23,441 bases of DNA from Candidatus Hermodarchaeota archaeon (GTDB lineage: Archaea; Asgardarchaeota; Hermodarchaeia; Hermodarchaeales; Hermodarchaeaceae): contig JAEOSA010000008.1 in the NCBI GenBank assembly GCA_016840595.1, forward strand, positions 1 to 23,441, in the 5' to 3' direction. Below are positions 1 to 7,001 of the stretch, in pieces. The translations under genes and the position numbers were made by a program. Numbering within the stretch: the first letter of the stretch is position 1; each line of letters opens with the position of its first letter. The notes beneath the pieces are model-generated. The model ran no database searches and was not told the DNA's origin. It saw nothing but the letters and a program-made list of their open reading frames with translations.

Positions 1-291
1 TGTTTTTTTCTTCGATGTTCTTTTACTGAGTTCATTAATTTCTAATATGACACCGAGATCGTCTCGGGGACTCAGAATCCAAGACCCCACCTTCACTTTT
101 TCTTCAGTGAATCCTTGGATGAGGTAAGTAAATTGCCGTTTCCGGAGTTTGGTGTGAGTTTCACCCATACTTTCACCGTCAATTAACATCACGGAACGAC
201 TACTGCGTTCATGCCGTTGTTCAACACTAATAATGCGGAACGTTCCGTAGGAGGTCTCATCGTCTATTGAAGAAAGCGACTTTGCAAGCAC
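1..291 (-). CDS. Unknown protein, C-terminus beyond the left edge
   Basis: An open frame runs off the left edge of the window, with codons ending exactly at base 1. The first canonical start after the in-frame stop at 352-354 is the GTG at 289-291, giving at least 97 residues. A GGAG sits 11 bases upstream of that GTG. The visible protein is charged, with alternating beta-like stretches (GTFRIISVEQ, SRSVMLIDGE, GSWILSPRDDLGVILEI), and has no membrane segment or motif I recognise. The 20 codons between the stop and the GTG also read like protein (YEWIQGCCAGDFLPVL), so a rare start codon or a sequencing error upstream is possible. No function is assigned. Confidence 0.5.
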   Translation of the reverse strand, partial: MLAKSLSSIDDETSYGTFRIISVEQRHERSSRSVMLIDGESMGETHTKLRKRQFTYLIQGFTEEKVKVGSWILSPRDDLGVILEINELSKRTSKKKT

Positions 292-417
292 GGGTAAGAA
301 GTCTCCAGCGCAACACCCCTGAATCCACTCATAAATAGGTTTCTTTTCTCGTCAAATTTTCAATTGAATCGGAAGTGGAATTCCTATGATTTGATTTCAG
401 CAAAACACTGAATTCTG

Positions 418-825
418 TTAAAAGATAAGATCAACCTGCTGAACCAGGTGAGGCTGTTCAACAATGATATAAAGTAAATTCAAGATAGCCTGTTTGTCAT
501 CAGCTAGGATTTTTTGGAATTTCTTTGGCCAGATTCCAATAATAACCCCGGTATCGTTTTCCGTTAATTCACCAAGGAATGTGACGGTAAGTTGGGTCTT
601 TGTGACTAACAAGAGGAGGAAAGGGGTAAGTAGCGTTGCATTTTGAGGCCCTTGAACTGATATGATTAAGTTAAGATGGACCTGATAGGTTTGATGCTTC
701 TTGATTTGAGATTGTAATTTCTGAATCCAACCCGTTTCGAGTTCATAATATTGCCCAAGAGCCTGTTGGATATCATATAGTACTCGTTCAGGACCTTCGA
801 TTAGAGAGACCTTCCAAGAAGCCAA
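418..825 (-). CDS. Small uncharacterised protein
   Basis: This 135-residue protein starts with TTG, which is supported by a GGGTGA ribosome binding site about six bases upstream. It begins MASWKVSLIEG and alternates amphipathic helix-like and hydrophobic strand-like stretches (HLNLIISVQG, TPFLLLLVTKTQLTVTFLG, TGVIIGIW). This suggests a compact soluble alpha/beta domain rather than a membrane protein. I recognise no family. It lies 78 bases downstream of the radical-SAM gene on the same strand, so co-transcription is possible but there is no overlap to prove coupling. The gene is real on start-site and length grounds, but its function is unknown. Confidence 0.6.
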   Translation of the reverse strand: MASWKVSLIEGPERVLYDIQQALGQYYELETGWIQKLQSQIKKHQTYQVHLNLIISVQGPQNATLLTPFLLLLVTKTQLTVTFLGELTENDTGVIIGIWPKKFQKILADDKQAILNLLYIIVEQPHLVQQVDLIF

Positions 826-903
826 TTATTTCACCCTAATAGGATATCTAAAGGTCCTTCGTTTAACTTTTAGTGAAAAAACAGTCTAGCTGAGAAAGAA
901 TGG

Positions 904-1602
904 TTAGAATCTTGTGAGAATGCGCTTCTTTTTTGCGAATTGTCGGAATTGGTCAAGTTCCTCCACTGAAAAGGCGGTCTTCAGGTTAGGGTCAAGGACT
1001 GTATCTGTTGCTCGGAAATATTGTAGCACATAGTTTTTCTTACCAATCCATTTCAGAATCTTTTCTAGTTGTGGAATCTTATCAATAAGCGAAGGAACGA
1101 GCGTAGTTCGGAATTCATAGTTAATCTTTGAGGATTTGAGAAGGGCAATTGTTTCGTTAATTGCAGGAAGAATTTCATGTTTGGTTTGAGTGATGTGAGC
1201 GTATTCCTTTTCATTGGGAACGGTTTTGATGTCCACTGCCACATAATCCAAAAGGTTTGCATCAAACAATTGCTGGAGAACAGCAGGTTTTGTCCCATTG
1301 GTCATTATACCAAATTTCAGATTATGTTGATGTGTCCATTCGCCAATTGCGTGGAGCGCATCAGATTGTAAGGTTGGTTCGCCACCCGTTACTAATATTC
1401 CATCAATGAGATACCGATGCTCGTCTAATTCTTCATACACCCTTTCTAAATCAACCAGGTATTGTTCACCAAATTCAAGTAGAGGTCCATTAAAACAAAA
1501 TCTACACCGCAGGTTGCAGCCTGTAAAAAATACCACACAACAAACGGAAGATGGCCAATCCGTTGTGCTAAGAAGCGGCTTTCCTGCGATGTAAGCTTTC
1601 AC
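904..1602 (-). CDS. Radical-SAM activating protein, NrdG-like (anaerobic ribonucleotide reductase activase type)
   Basis: This 232-residue protein has the radical-SAM cluster motif CNLRCRFC (Cys29, Cys33, Cys36), which binds a [4Fe-4S] cluster and S-adenosylmethionine, followed by the TGGEP motif at residues 72-76. Length, the N-terminal GKPLLSTTDWPSSVCCVVFFTGCN region and the motif order match archaeal NrdG-type activases. These use the SAM radical to install a glycyl radical on anaerobic ribonucleoside-triphosphate reductase (NrdD). No NrdD or other glycyl-radical enzyme lies in the window, so the partner is unknown and another glycyl-radical target is possible. The start is GTG (1600-1602), with GGTGG close upstream. 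The gene is divergent from the GTPase gene, with 205 bases between them. Confidence 0.8.
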   Translation of the reverse strand: MKAYIAGKPLLSTTDWPSSVCCVVFFTGCNLRCRFCFNGPLLEFGEQYLVDLERVYEELDEHRYLIDGILVTGGEPTLQSDALHAIGEWTHQHNLKFGIMTNGTKPAVLQQLFDANLLDYVAVDIKTVPNEKEYAHITQTKHEILPAINETIALLKSSKINYEFRTTLVPSLIDKIPQLEKILKWIGKKNYVLQYFRATDTVLDPNLKTAFSVEELDQFRQFAKKKRILTRF

Positions 1603-1807
1603 GCAACCACCAATTAATTTGAACTGGCCTTTTGTTGTTGGTTCACATTATAGGAACCATCCCTCGTGATTAAAATTACTATTAATCTTCAACTTCCAGA
1701 TCTCGGAAGAATAGACAGGTTTGTCATCGTTACTTCATTATGAGTACCACACCATTGATGTGGAGGCTATAAGGGTTTATGCAACCACAAGAAAGAGGTA
1801 AAGTGTT

Positions 1808-2371
1808 GTGGCAAAAATCTACGCACCGCTAGTCAAAATACTGGTTGCAGGTGCTAGCCAGGTTGGAAAAACTAGTCTGGTTCACAAATATGTCTTCAAA
1901 GACTTCATCGATGTCTCGCCCACTATTGGTGTTAACTTTGCTCAGAAAATCGTTTATGGGGAAGAAGGCCCACTAAATCTAAGCATTTGGGATCTTAGCG
2001 GCGAAGAACGTTTCCGATTTCTTATGCCACAATTTTGTACTGGCGCAAGTGCCGTAATATTAGTGTTTGATCAAACAAGACCTAATTCATTGACAGAAGG
2101 AACCTCCTGGATCAACCTTCTTCAACGATATGCCCAGCCTTTTCATCTCCACGCCATTATTCTAACTGGAAATAAAGCGGATCTTTCACCGTGTGTGTCG
2201 CGTCAGGAAATCCAGAGCTTTTGCAAAACGCATGACATTGCAGGATTTGTTAGTTGTTCAGCCAAAACGGGTATGCGTGTTGATTTAGTGTTTGAAACTT
2301 TATGTACTACCATTCAACAAAACCTCCCCGAACCCACTGATGCTCTGACACGTTATCTCCGGGCGACTTGA
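1808..2371 (+). CDS. Rab/Ras-like small GTPase
   Basis: This 187-residue G domain carries all five G boxes: G1 GASQVGKT (15-22), G2 Thr39 in SPTIGVNF, G3 DLSGE (62-66) in WDLSGEERF, G4 NKAD (122-125) and G5 SAK (151-153). The TIGVNF and WD..GEERF spacing is Rab-like, unlike bacterial MglA or Era-type GTPases. Two departures are visible. The position of the catalytic glutamine of Rab/Ras (DxxGQ) is Glu66, and the P-loop position equivalent to Ras Gly13 is Gln18. The C-terminus (DALTRYLRAT) lacks prenylation cysteines, so the protein is not membrane-anchored in the eukaryotic way. The start is GTG with GAGGT eight bases upstream. Genes of this type are abundant in Asgard archaea. The cellular role here is unknown. 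Confidence 0.9.
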   Translation: MAKIYAPLVKILVAGASQVGKTSLVHKYVFKDFIDVSPTIGVNFAQKIVYGEEGPLNLSIWDLSGEERFRFLMPQFCTGASAVILVFDQTRPNSLTEGTSWINLLQRYAQPFHLHAIILTGNKADLSPCVSRQEIQSFCKTHDIAGFVSCSAKTGMRVDLVFETLCTTIQQNLPEPTDALTRYLRAT

Positions 2372-2439
2372 GATGGAAACTCTTTTAGTCAGGGCTATTG
2401 TGGTGAAGACGTATACAATAATGGAGGAGGTGCTAGTCT

Positions 2440-3354
2440 GTGCGCCCACCCTGCGAAATTATGGCGAATCAATTATTGCCGGCGCTTCGAGCCTTAATTA
2501 GTCAACATCTAGCAACCGAGTATGGATTTACTCAAAATCAAATTGCTAAGGCTCTTGGGGTCACACAGGCCAGCGTGTCAAGAGGACTAAAACAAGTCGA
2601 TCGATTTGATCAATACTATACTGTAGATGTAAGAAAGGCAGCAAGAGATTTTGCTGAAAAATTGTCAAAGGAAAGGCAACCACTAGACGAAAGTATCGAA
2701 CAGCTTTGTATTTTCTGTCAAAGCCAGAAAATTGGAGGCTTACTGTGTCGGTTGCACCGCAGCGAAAACCCAGAATTAGAAACTTGTGAGATCTGCATTA
2801 GAGGTGTTGCCCCAGATCCTCGTTCAGACATATTAGAGAATCTATTACAAAGTATGGAAATTTTACGCGCGTCTTCAACCTTTCCAAACCTAATTCCCCA
2901 AGTTCAATCCCAACTTGTTATGAGTTTACCTGATGCAGTAACTGTTGACGACATAGCAGGTTTCCCCAGTCGAATTAGCGTTCATAAAACCCGTGCCCAC
3001 ACATTCACCGGACCTGAATTCGGAGCCTCGAAGCACTTGGGGGAAATCCTCCTTTTAGTCCAACAGCAGTATCCAGAAAAACGAGGCGCCATTGTCATAA
3101 AATATACAAAAGGCATTGAAACAAAATTCGACCAACTGAAGCTTCGCCATATCGAAGTTGCTCGAAAACAAATAGAGACCGAAGTGGATTCAGATCAAGC
3201 TCTATTGACAGCAATCACTGAAGCACTTGCCAGTAAGATTTCGTTTGATGTCATCATTGACAAAGGCTATTTCGGCATTGAACCGGTAGCCTACATATTT
3301 GGCAACACTGCAGAATTCACTGCAAAGAGCGCAGAAAAAATAAGTGAATTCTAA
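2440..3354 (+). CDS. HTH regulator with C-terminal ThiN domain (ThiR-like, COG2522 type)
   Basis: This protein has 304 residues. The N-terminus (RPPCEI, then a helix-turn-helix at about 30-52 with TQNQIAKALGVTQASVSRGL) matches the archaeal COG2522 predicted regulators. Residues 90-119 hold a cysteine cluster (C90, C93, C103, C116, C119) that may bind zinc. From about residue 130 to the end the sequence resembles a ThiN domain (thiamine-phosphate synthase fold), including IDKGYFGIEPVAYIFG near the C-terminus. Proteins of this architecture (ThiR) are known in archaea as repressors of thiamine genes that sense thiamine phosphates. That function is inferred here, and no thiamine gene is in the window. 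The start is GTG, behind a strong GGAGGTG ten bases upstream. Confidence 0.82.
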   Translation: MRPPCEIMANQLLPALRALISQHLATEYGFTQNQIAKALGVTQASVSRGLKQVDRFDQYYTVDVRKAARDFAEKLSKERQPLDESIEQLCIFCQSQKIGGLLCRLHRSENPELETCEICIRGVAPDPRSDILENLLQSMEILRASSTFPNLIPQVQSQLVMSLPDAVTVDDIAGFPSRISVHKTRAHTFTGPEFGASKHLGEILLLVQQQYPEKRGAIVIKYTKGIETKFDQLKLRHIEVARKQIETEVDSDQALLTAITEALASKISFDVIIDKGYFGIEPVAYIFGNTAEFTAKSAEKISEF

Positions 3355-3357
3355 TCA

Positions 3358-3378
3358 GTTCTTTTCGGAGAAAAGAAC
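3358..3378. repeat. Perfect inverted repeat (9-bp arms, 3-nt loop)
   Basis: GTTCTTTTC at 3358-3366 and GAAAAGAAC at 3370-3378 are perfect reverse complements separated by GGA. The repeat starts four bases after the stop codon of the ThiN-domain regulator and lies about 60 bases before the asparagine-synthase-like gene. No long T tract follows it. It could be an RNA hairpin that ends or stabilises the upstream transcript, or a binding site upstream of the next gene. Confidence 0.55.
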
Positions 3379-3440
3379 GCACTGGTTTACGATATAGAAA
3401 AGTTCAAGAAGAGTCGGATGTCTCTCTAAACTCGATTTTC

Positions 3441-4571
3441 ATGTCAATGCAACCTGACTGGGAAAACATCGCAATTTTCGTGCGCGATGGACAATTACCC
3501 TTTCCTAACTCTTGTGTTAAAGGGCGAATCCGAAAAAGTACCTTAGAGTGGGATGAGGTCCCAAAGCCAGTTCCTACGACTGAACACCCATTTGACATAA
3601 TTCGAGAATCTATTAAACGACTGATTATAAAGGACAAAATCAAGAAGGTGGGAGTGTGGCTTAGTGGTGGTATTGACAGCAGTCTTCTCACTGCTTTAAC
3701 CGCTGAGTTGCTTGGACCAGAAAATGTCACTGCATACACCCTCCGATTTGAAGGGAGCGACGAAACTCCATATGCGAAAACGGTGGTTGATCATGTAGGA
3801 TGCAATTGGGTTATTGAAGACATGACCCTTGAGCACCATTGCAACCTACTAAGAACTACAATCCATAACGCTATGGCTCCTGTTGGTTTTACAACTCATA
3901 AGCTCCGCATTGCACAGGTTAGTAATAACGAGGACCATGTGTTTTCTGCCCTAGGGCTGGATGAACTGTGTGGAGGGTATCCAGCACATGTGTGGGCTTC
4001 TGATGATGAGTTTGCAGAAATTGAACGTCAAAAGTTTGATGAAGCAAATTACAATTTTGTCTGGATTAATGCAGAAGAAAGTAAACATGCTCGATTTAGA
4101 CTGCATTATCCTTACCTCGATGCAGAGGTAATCGGAAAATTCAGATCTTTTCCAAGGGCGTTGAAGACCAACGGGGAAGAAACGAAGGTCATGATTCGGA
4201 ATGAACTTAGAAGTAGTACTCTTCTTCCTCCCTCAACAATTGAACTTGGAAAAGTGGCAGGAACGAAAGGTGGATTCTTACCCAATATCCTCACCTGGTG
4301 GAATCAAGGGTACAAGAAGTGGGCGTTCCCCCAGGCTAAAGAAGGGCAACGTTTGTTGGATGAGAACCTTCCTGACAATCCAGTCAAAATGGGAAGAAAG
4401 ACAACTGTCCAATTAGAAACGTTAGTTCGTCGTTCATCCAAACTCACAAGATTAGCCCGACAGGTCTTTCGACGAAGGGGTGGAACCTTGGGTGGGCGTT
4501 CAAATCTTTGGATAATTGCACGATTAGCGTCAATACCTATTCTCATAGACATCCTTGAAAAAGGAGAATAG
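3441..4571 (+). CDS. Asparagine-synthase-like ATP-pyrophosphatase (no glutaminase domain)
   Basis: This 376-residue protein has the ATP-pyrophosphatase P-loop SGGIDS (75-80) and the GLDELCGGY motif (172-180), both typical of the synthetase half of AsnB. Asparagine synthetase B is about 500-600 residues with an N-terminal glutaminase whose Cys2 is catalytic. That domain is absent, replaced by some 50 unrelated residues. The enzyme probably adenylates a carboxylate and forms an amide with ammonia or an amine, as in asparagine-synthase-related enzymes of secondary or glycan metabolism, and its substrate cannot be read from the sequence. The ATG is the first canonical start in an open frame and has no clear ribosome binding site. 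A second ATG lies six bases later. The gene converges with the glycosyltransferase gene, leaving 13 bases between stops. Confidence 0.75.
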   Translation: MSMQPDWENIAIFVRDGQLPFPNSCVKGRIRKSTLEWDEVPKPVPTTEHPFDIIRESIKRLIIKDKIKKVGVWLSGGIDSSLLTALTAELLGPENVTAYTLRFEGSDETPYAKTVVDHVGCNWVIEDMTLEHHCNLLRTTIHNAMAPVGFTTHKLRIAQVSNNEDHVFSALGLDELCGGYPAHVWASDDEFAEIERQKFDEANYNFVWINAEESKHARFRLHYPYLDAEVIGKFRSFPRALKTNGEETKVMIRNELRSSTLLPPSTIELGKVAGTKGGFLPNILTWWNQGYKKWAFPQAKEGQRLLDENLPDNPVKMGRKTTVQLETLVRRSSKLTRLARQVFRRRGGTLGGRSNLWIIARLASIPILIDILEKGE

Positions 4572-4584
4572 AACCAGGTTTGGA

Positions 4585-5706
4585 TTATTTCTTTGATAAT
4601 GCGACTTCATAGGCCCGTTCTAACTGGTCGGAGTACTGTGACCACAATAGATGTCGTTTAGCTACTTCTCGAACTCTGATTTTCTCTTTATTCCAATGAT
4701 TCACATCAACAAAGTATTCACGTGTTAGTCGTTGAATAAGTCCTTTCAGTTCTTCAGGCGAATTCCAAGACCAACCTACGTTATGCTCTTTGGAGAAATG
4801 CACTTCAGTTGGTTTAGTAGCCGGTACAATAGACTTGAGCCCTGAATGGAGAAAAAGAGAAAAACGGTTTTGCAAGGAATAAACAGGAAGACGCGTCCAC
4901 TTTCCTAATAATGCCACATCACAAGTACTAAAAAGTTGAAGCATACGTTGGTGACTCACATATCCTGTATTAATCACCTCGTCAGTTTCAATCACCGGAT
5001 GACCAATGAAAACCAATGACGCGCCAAAGCGATTCTCAAGCCAAAGCTCTAAGACTTTTTGATCTGGTCGTTCTTTCAGAGGAAGATCATCTCGTGAGAC
5101 GTAAGCGATTCGAAATTCATCATCGATATTCTCGTTAGGAGGAATTAATTCAACTTCTTGACGTGTTGGGACATTAGGTATTACATAAACATGAGGATTA
5201 ATTCGTTGATATAATTGCGCGAATTGTTTGCTCACAGTAATAATCGGAGTTGTGCGGAGAAGTTGAGCGTCCCACTTCCGCCAATTTCGAAAGGCAAACC
5301 TCGTTGCAAGACGACGAGTAAGACTTCTATTTCGTTTAATGACATCATCACCTTGATAGGAAATGCGAGACCCCCAAATTTCATGATCATCATATACGAA
5401 GGGATGGCCCACGTCCAAGGCTACTTTCCCTGCAAAAAGATCATGAGCATGAATAAGGTCTGGCTTTTCTTCACGAATAAGCCAACGTAACCAGTCCCGA
5501 ATTTTCCCTAATGTCCCAAAGAAACCAGTTTTTTCATAAGGACCCCAATGCCGATAATGAACTGTTTTGAAAACATCAAAGATTTGATTTTGCGTTGGTC
5601 TACCTCCAGCAAATACAACATCCCAACCTTTTTTTCTAGAATAGAGGGCGGCCCGCTCAACCCGTGTATCAGGTAATCCAACATCAGAAAAATGTAGAAT
5701 CTTCAT
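4585..5706 (-). CDS. Glycosyltransferase, family 4-like (GT-B fold)
   Basis: This 373-residue protein looks like a GT4-type glycosyltransferase. It begins MKILHFSDVGLPDTRVERAA, with the glycine/arginine-rich first loop of the acceptor domain. KPDLIHAHDLFAGKVAL follows at about residue 85, then ITVSKQFA and VIPNVP mark the switch to the donor-binding domain at about 155-180. The C-terminal half holds the nucleotide-sugar domain, although the usual E-x7-E motif is weak (NRFSLFLHSGLKSIVPA). It would transfer a sugar to a glycan or lipid on the cytoplasmic face, but donor and acceptor are unknown. The ATG start has CCGGAG nine bases upstream. It lies 118 bases downstream of comDE on the same strand and may be read with the sulfonate operon. 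Confidence 0.75.
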   Translation of the reverse strand: MKILHFSDVGLPDTRVERAALYSRKKGWDVVFAGGRPTQNQIFDVFKTVHYRHWGPYEKTGFFGTLGKIRDWLRWLIREEKPDLIHAHDLFAGKVALDVGHPFVYDDHEIWGSRISYQGDDVIKRNRSLTRRLATRFAFRNWRKWDAQLLRTTPIITVSKQFAQLYQRINPHVYVIPNVPTRQEVELIPPNENIDDEFRIAYVSRDDLPLKERPDQKVLELWLENRFGASLVFIGHPVIETDEVINTGYVSHQRMLQLFSTCDVALLGKWTRLPVYSLQNRFSLFLHSGLKSIVPATKPTEVHFSKEHNVGWSWNSPEELKGLIQRLTREYFVDVNHWNKEKIRVREVAKRHLLWSQYSDQLERAYEVALSKK

Positions 5707-5824
5707 CTACTAAGGCTCCGGAAGTTTCAGATGATGGGAAAGCAAAGGAGGTCGTACGTAACAGTCCTCCTTCAATTCTTGAATTTATAAATCGATTGGA
5801 CTCTAAAGAGGGAAACCTTGCGTG

Positions 5825-6952
5825 CTAGATTGCCTTCATGAATTCGCGTTTAATATCGATGGGTGAAAGGGGAATTGGAAGAACCTGAGCGTTACCTGCA
5901 CGAGCAAGTACATGAATAAAATTCGGACCTGGTTTCAAATCTGTAAGAATTTTCACAAGTTCTAAACGATCAGCAGTCTGGAAGACATTTTCAAGTCCTA
6001 GACTTAAGGCAACTTGACCCAAATCAACAACATTGGCAGAACATGTCAACTGGTTGCCAGTTGAACCATGTACACCATTATCAATTGCCAAAATTGTTAG
6101 ATTCCGAGGAGCACTCGTGGCGATGGAAGCAAGTGTGCCTAGATTCGAAAGAAGACTACCATCACCATCTATTACAATGACGTCCCGTTTTGTGAAAAGA
6201 GAAAGCCCTAATCCGATTGACGAGACAAGCCCCAAACTGCCTAACATGTAAAAATTCTTGGGGCGGTGCTTAAGGTGATAGAGTTCACGTGAAGGAAACC
6301 CAATATTACTAACCACTATCTGGTCATCAAAAAGAGGAATAATGGCTTCTAGGATTTCGAAGCGCGTAAATTTGCGGACCCATTGGGACCGGCGAATCTC
6401 TTTATTATGAGGTTTTGAATATGAAAAAGCAGACTCGGTAACATCAGATGTTTTTTCGTGCAGCCAGAGTTGGGGGCTAAGAAGAACGACATGGAGGGAG
6501 TTTTGGGAGTAACAATGATTAACGATTTCATCTAAAGTTGTTAGATCTTCTGGTTTTGAAATCTTAGTATATTGACTGCCGATAGAATCTAAAATGGCGG
6601 GTAATCGCTTACCGAGAGGAATTTGAGCGGGTATCTTTTCATTATACACTCCACGCCAGCTGGCTAAAATCAGCAGGGGAAATTGGTAGGTAAGGGTTAA
6701 TGAGCAGAGAGCATTAATCATGTTACCAATTCCTGTACTTTGAATAAGCATTGCAGGCTTTGCTCCGCTAAGAGCAGCACCCGCACAGATTCCAACACCT
6801 TCCTCTTCTTTGGTTAGCCCAATGCTCTGGAAAGTTTCATGAACTAGATTATAGAGCCGCTGGATTTTTGCGCAGGGATTAGTGACAACCAGATTCACAC
6901 CACCACGCTGTAGAATTTGAACTATTCTTTCAGAGAGATCTTCCATTGTCAT
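5825..6952 (-). CDS. comDE: Sulfopyruvate decarboxylase, fused alpha and beta chains (ComDE)
   Basis: This thiamine-diphosphate enzyme decarboxylates 3-sulfopyruvate to sulfoacetaldehyde, a step of coenzyme M synthesis. Residues 1-180 match ComD, with TKEEEGVGICAGAALSG (Glu49-51, the likely cofactor-activating glutamate) and QSTGIGNMINALCSL. Residues 190-375 match ComE, with the TPP/Mg motif GDGS at 263-266 followed by DNGVHGSTGNQ at 291-301. In Methanocaldococcus the two are separate subunits. A 375-residue fusion occurs in Methanosarcina, next to cysteate synthase as here. The related phosphonopyruvate decarboxylase is a possible alternative, but the neighbouring cysteate synthase and CysH favour sulfopyruvate, and no PEP mutase is present. 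It starts 49 bases after cysteate synthase. The ribosome binding site is weak, and a second ATG lies six bases in. Confidence 0.88.
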   Translation of the reverse strand: MTMEDLSERIVQILQRGGVNLVVTNPCAKIQRLYNLVHETFQSIGLTKEEEGVGICAGAALSGAKPAMLIQSTGIGNMINALCSLTLTYQFPLLILASWRGVYNEKIPAQIPLGKRLPAILDSIGSQYTKISKPEDLTTLDEIVNHCYSQNSLHVVLLSPQLWLHEKTSDVTESAFSYSKPHNKEIRRSQWVRKFTRFEILEAIIPLFDDQIVVSNIGFPSRELYHLKHRPKNFYMLGSLGLVSSIGLGLSLFTKRDVIVIDGDGSLLSNLGTLASIATSAPRNLTILAIDNGVHGSTGNQLTCSANVVDLGQVALSLGLENVFQTADRLELVKILTDLKPGPNFIHVLARAGNAQVLPIPLSPIDIKREFMKAI

Positions 6953-7001
6953 TCATCAACTAGAGTTCCCTTAGGTGCTAGAAAAATAAATCCTCTATGG
7001 A

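Noticed and set aside
351..417. Extension of the left-edge gene upstream of its GTG, or a frameshift with the next frame
   Set aside because: An in-frame stop lies at 352-354, and the alternative frame ends soon after with no recognisable continuation, so there is not enough to call a broken gene.
1747..1763. Short inverted repeat CCACA...TGTGG upstream of the GTPase gene
   Set aside because: Only five-base arms with a seven-base loop, which is expected by chance in a window of this size.
5825..6952. Phosphonopyruvate decarboxylase
   Set aside because: Same superfamily, but no PEP mutase or phosphonate gene is present, and the ComD-ComE fusion next to cysteate synthase is a known coenzyme M arrangement.
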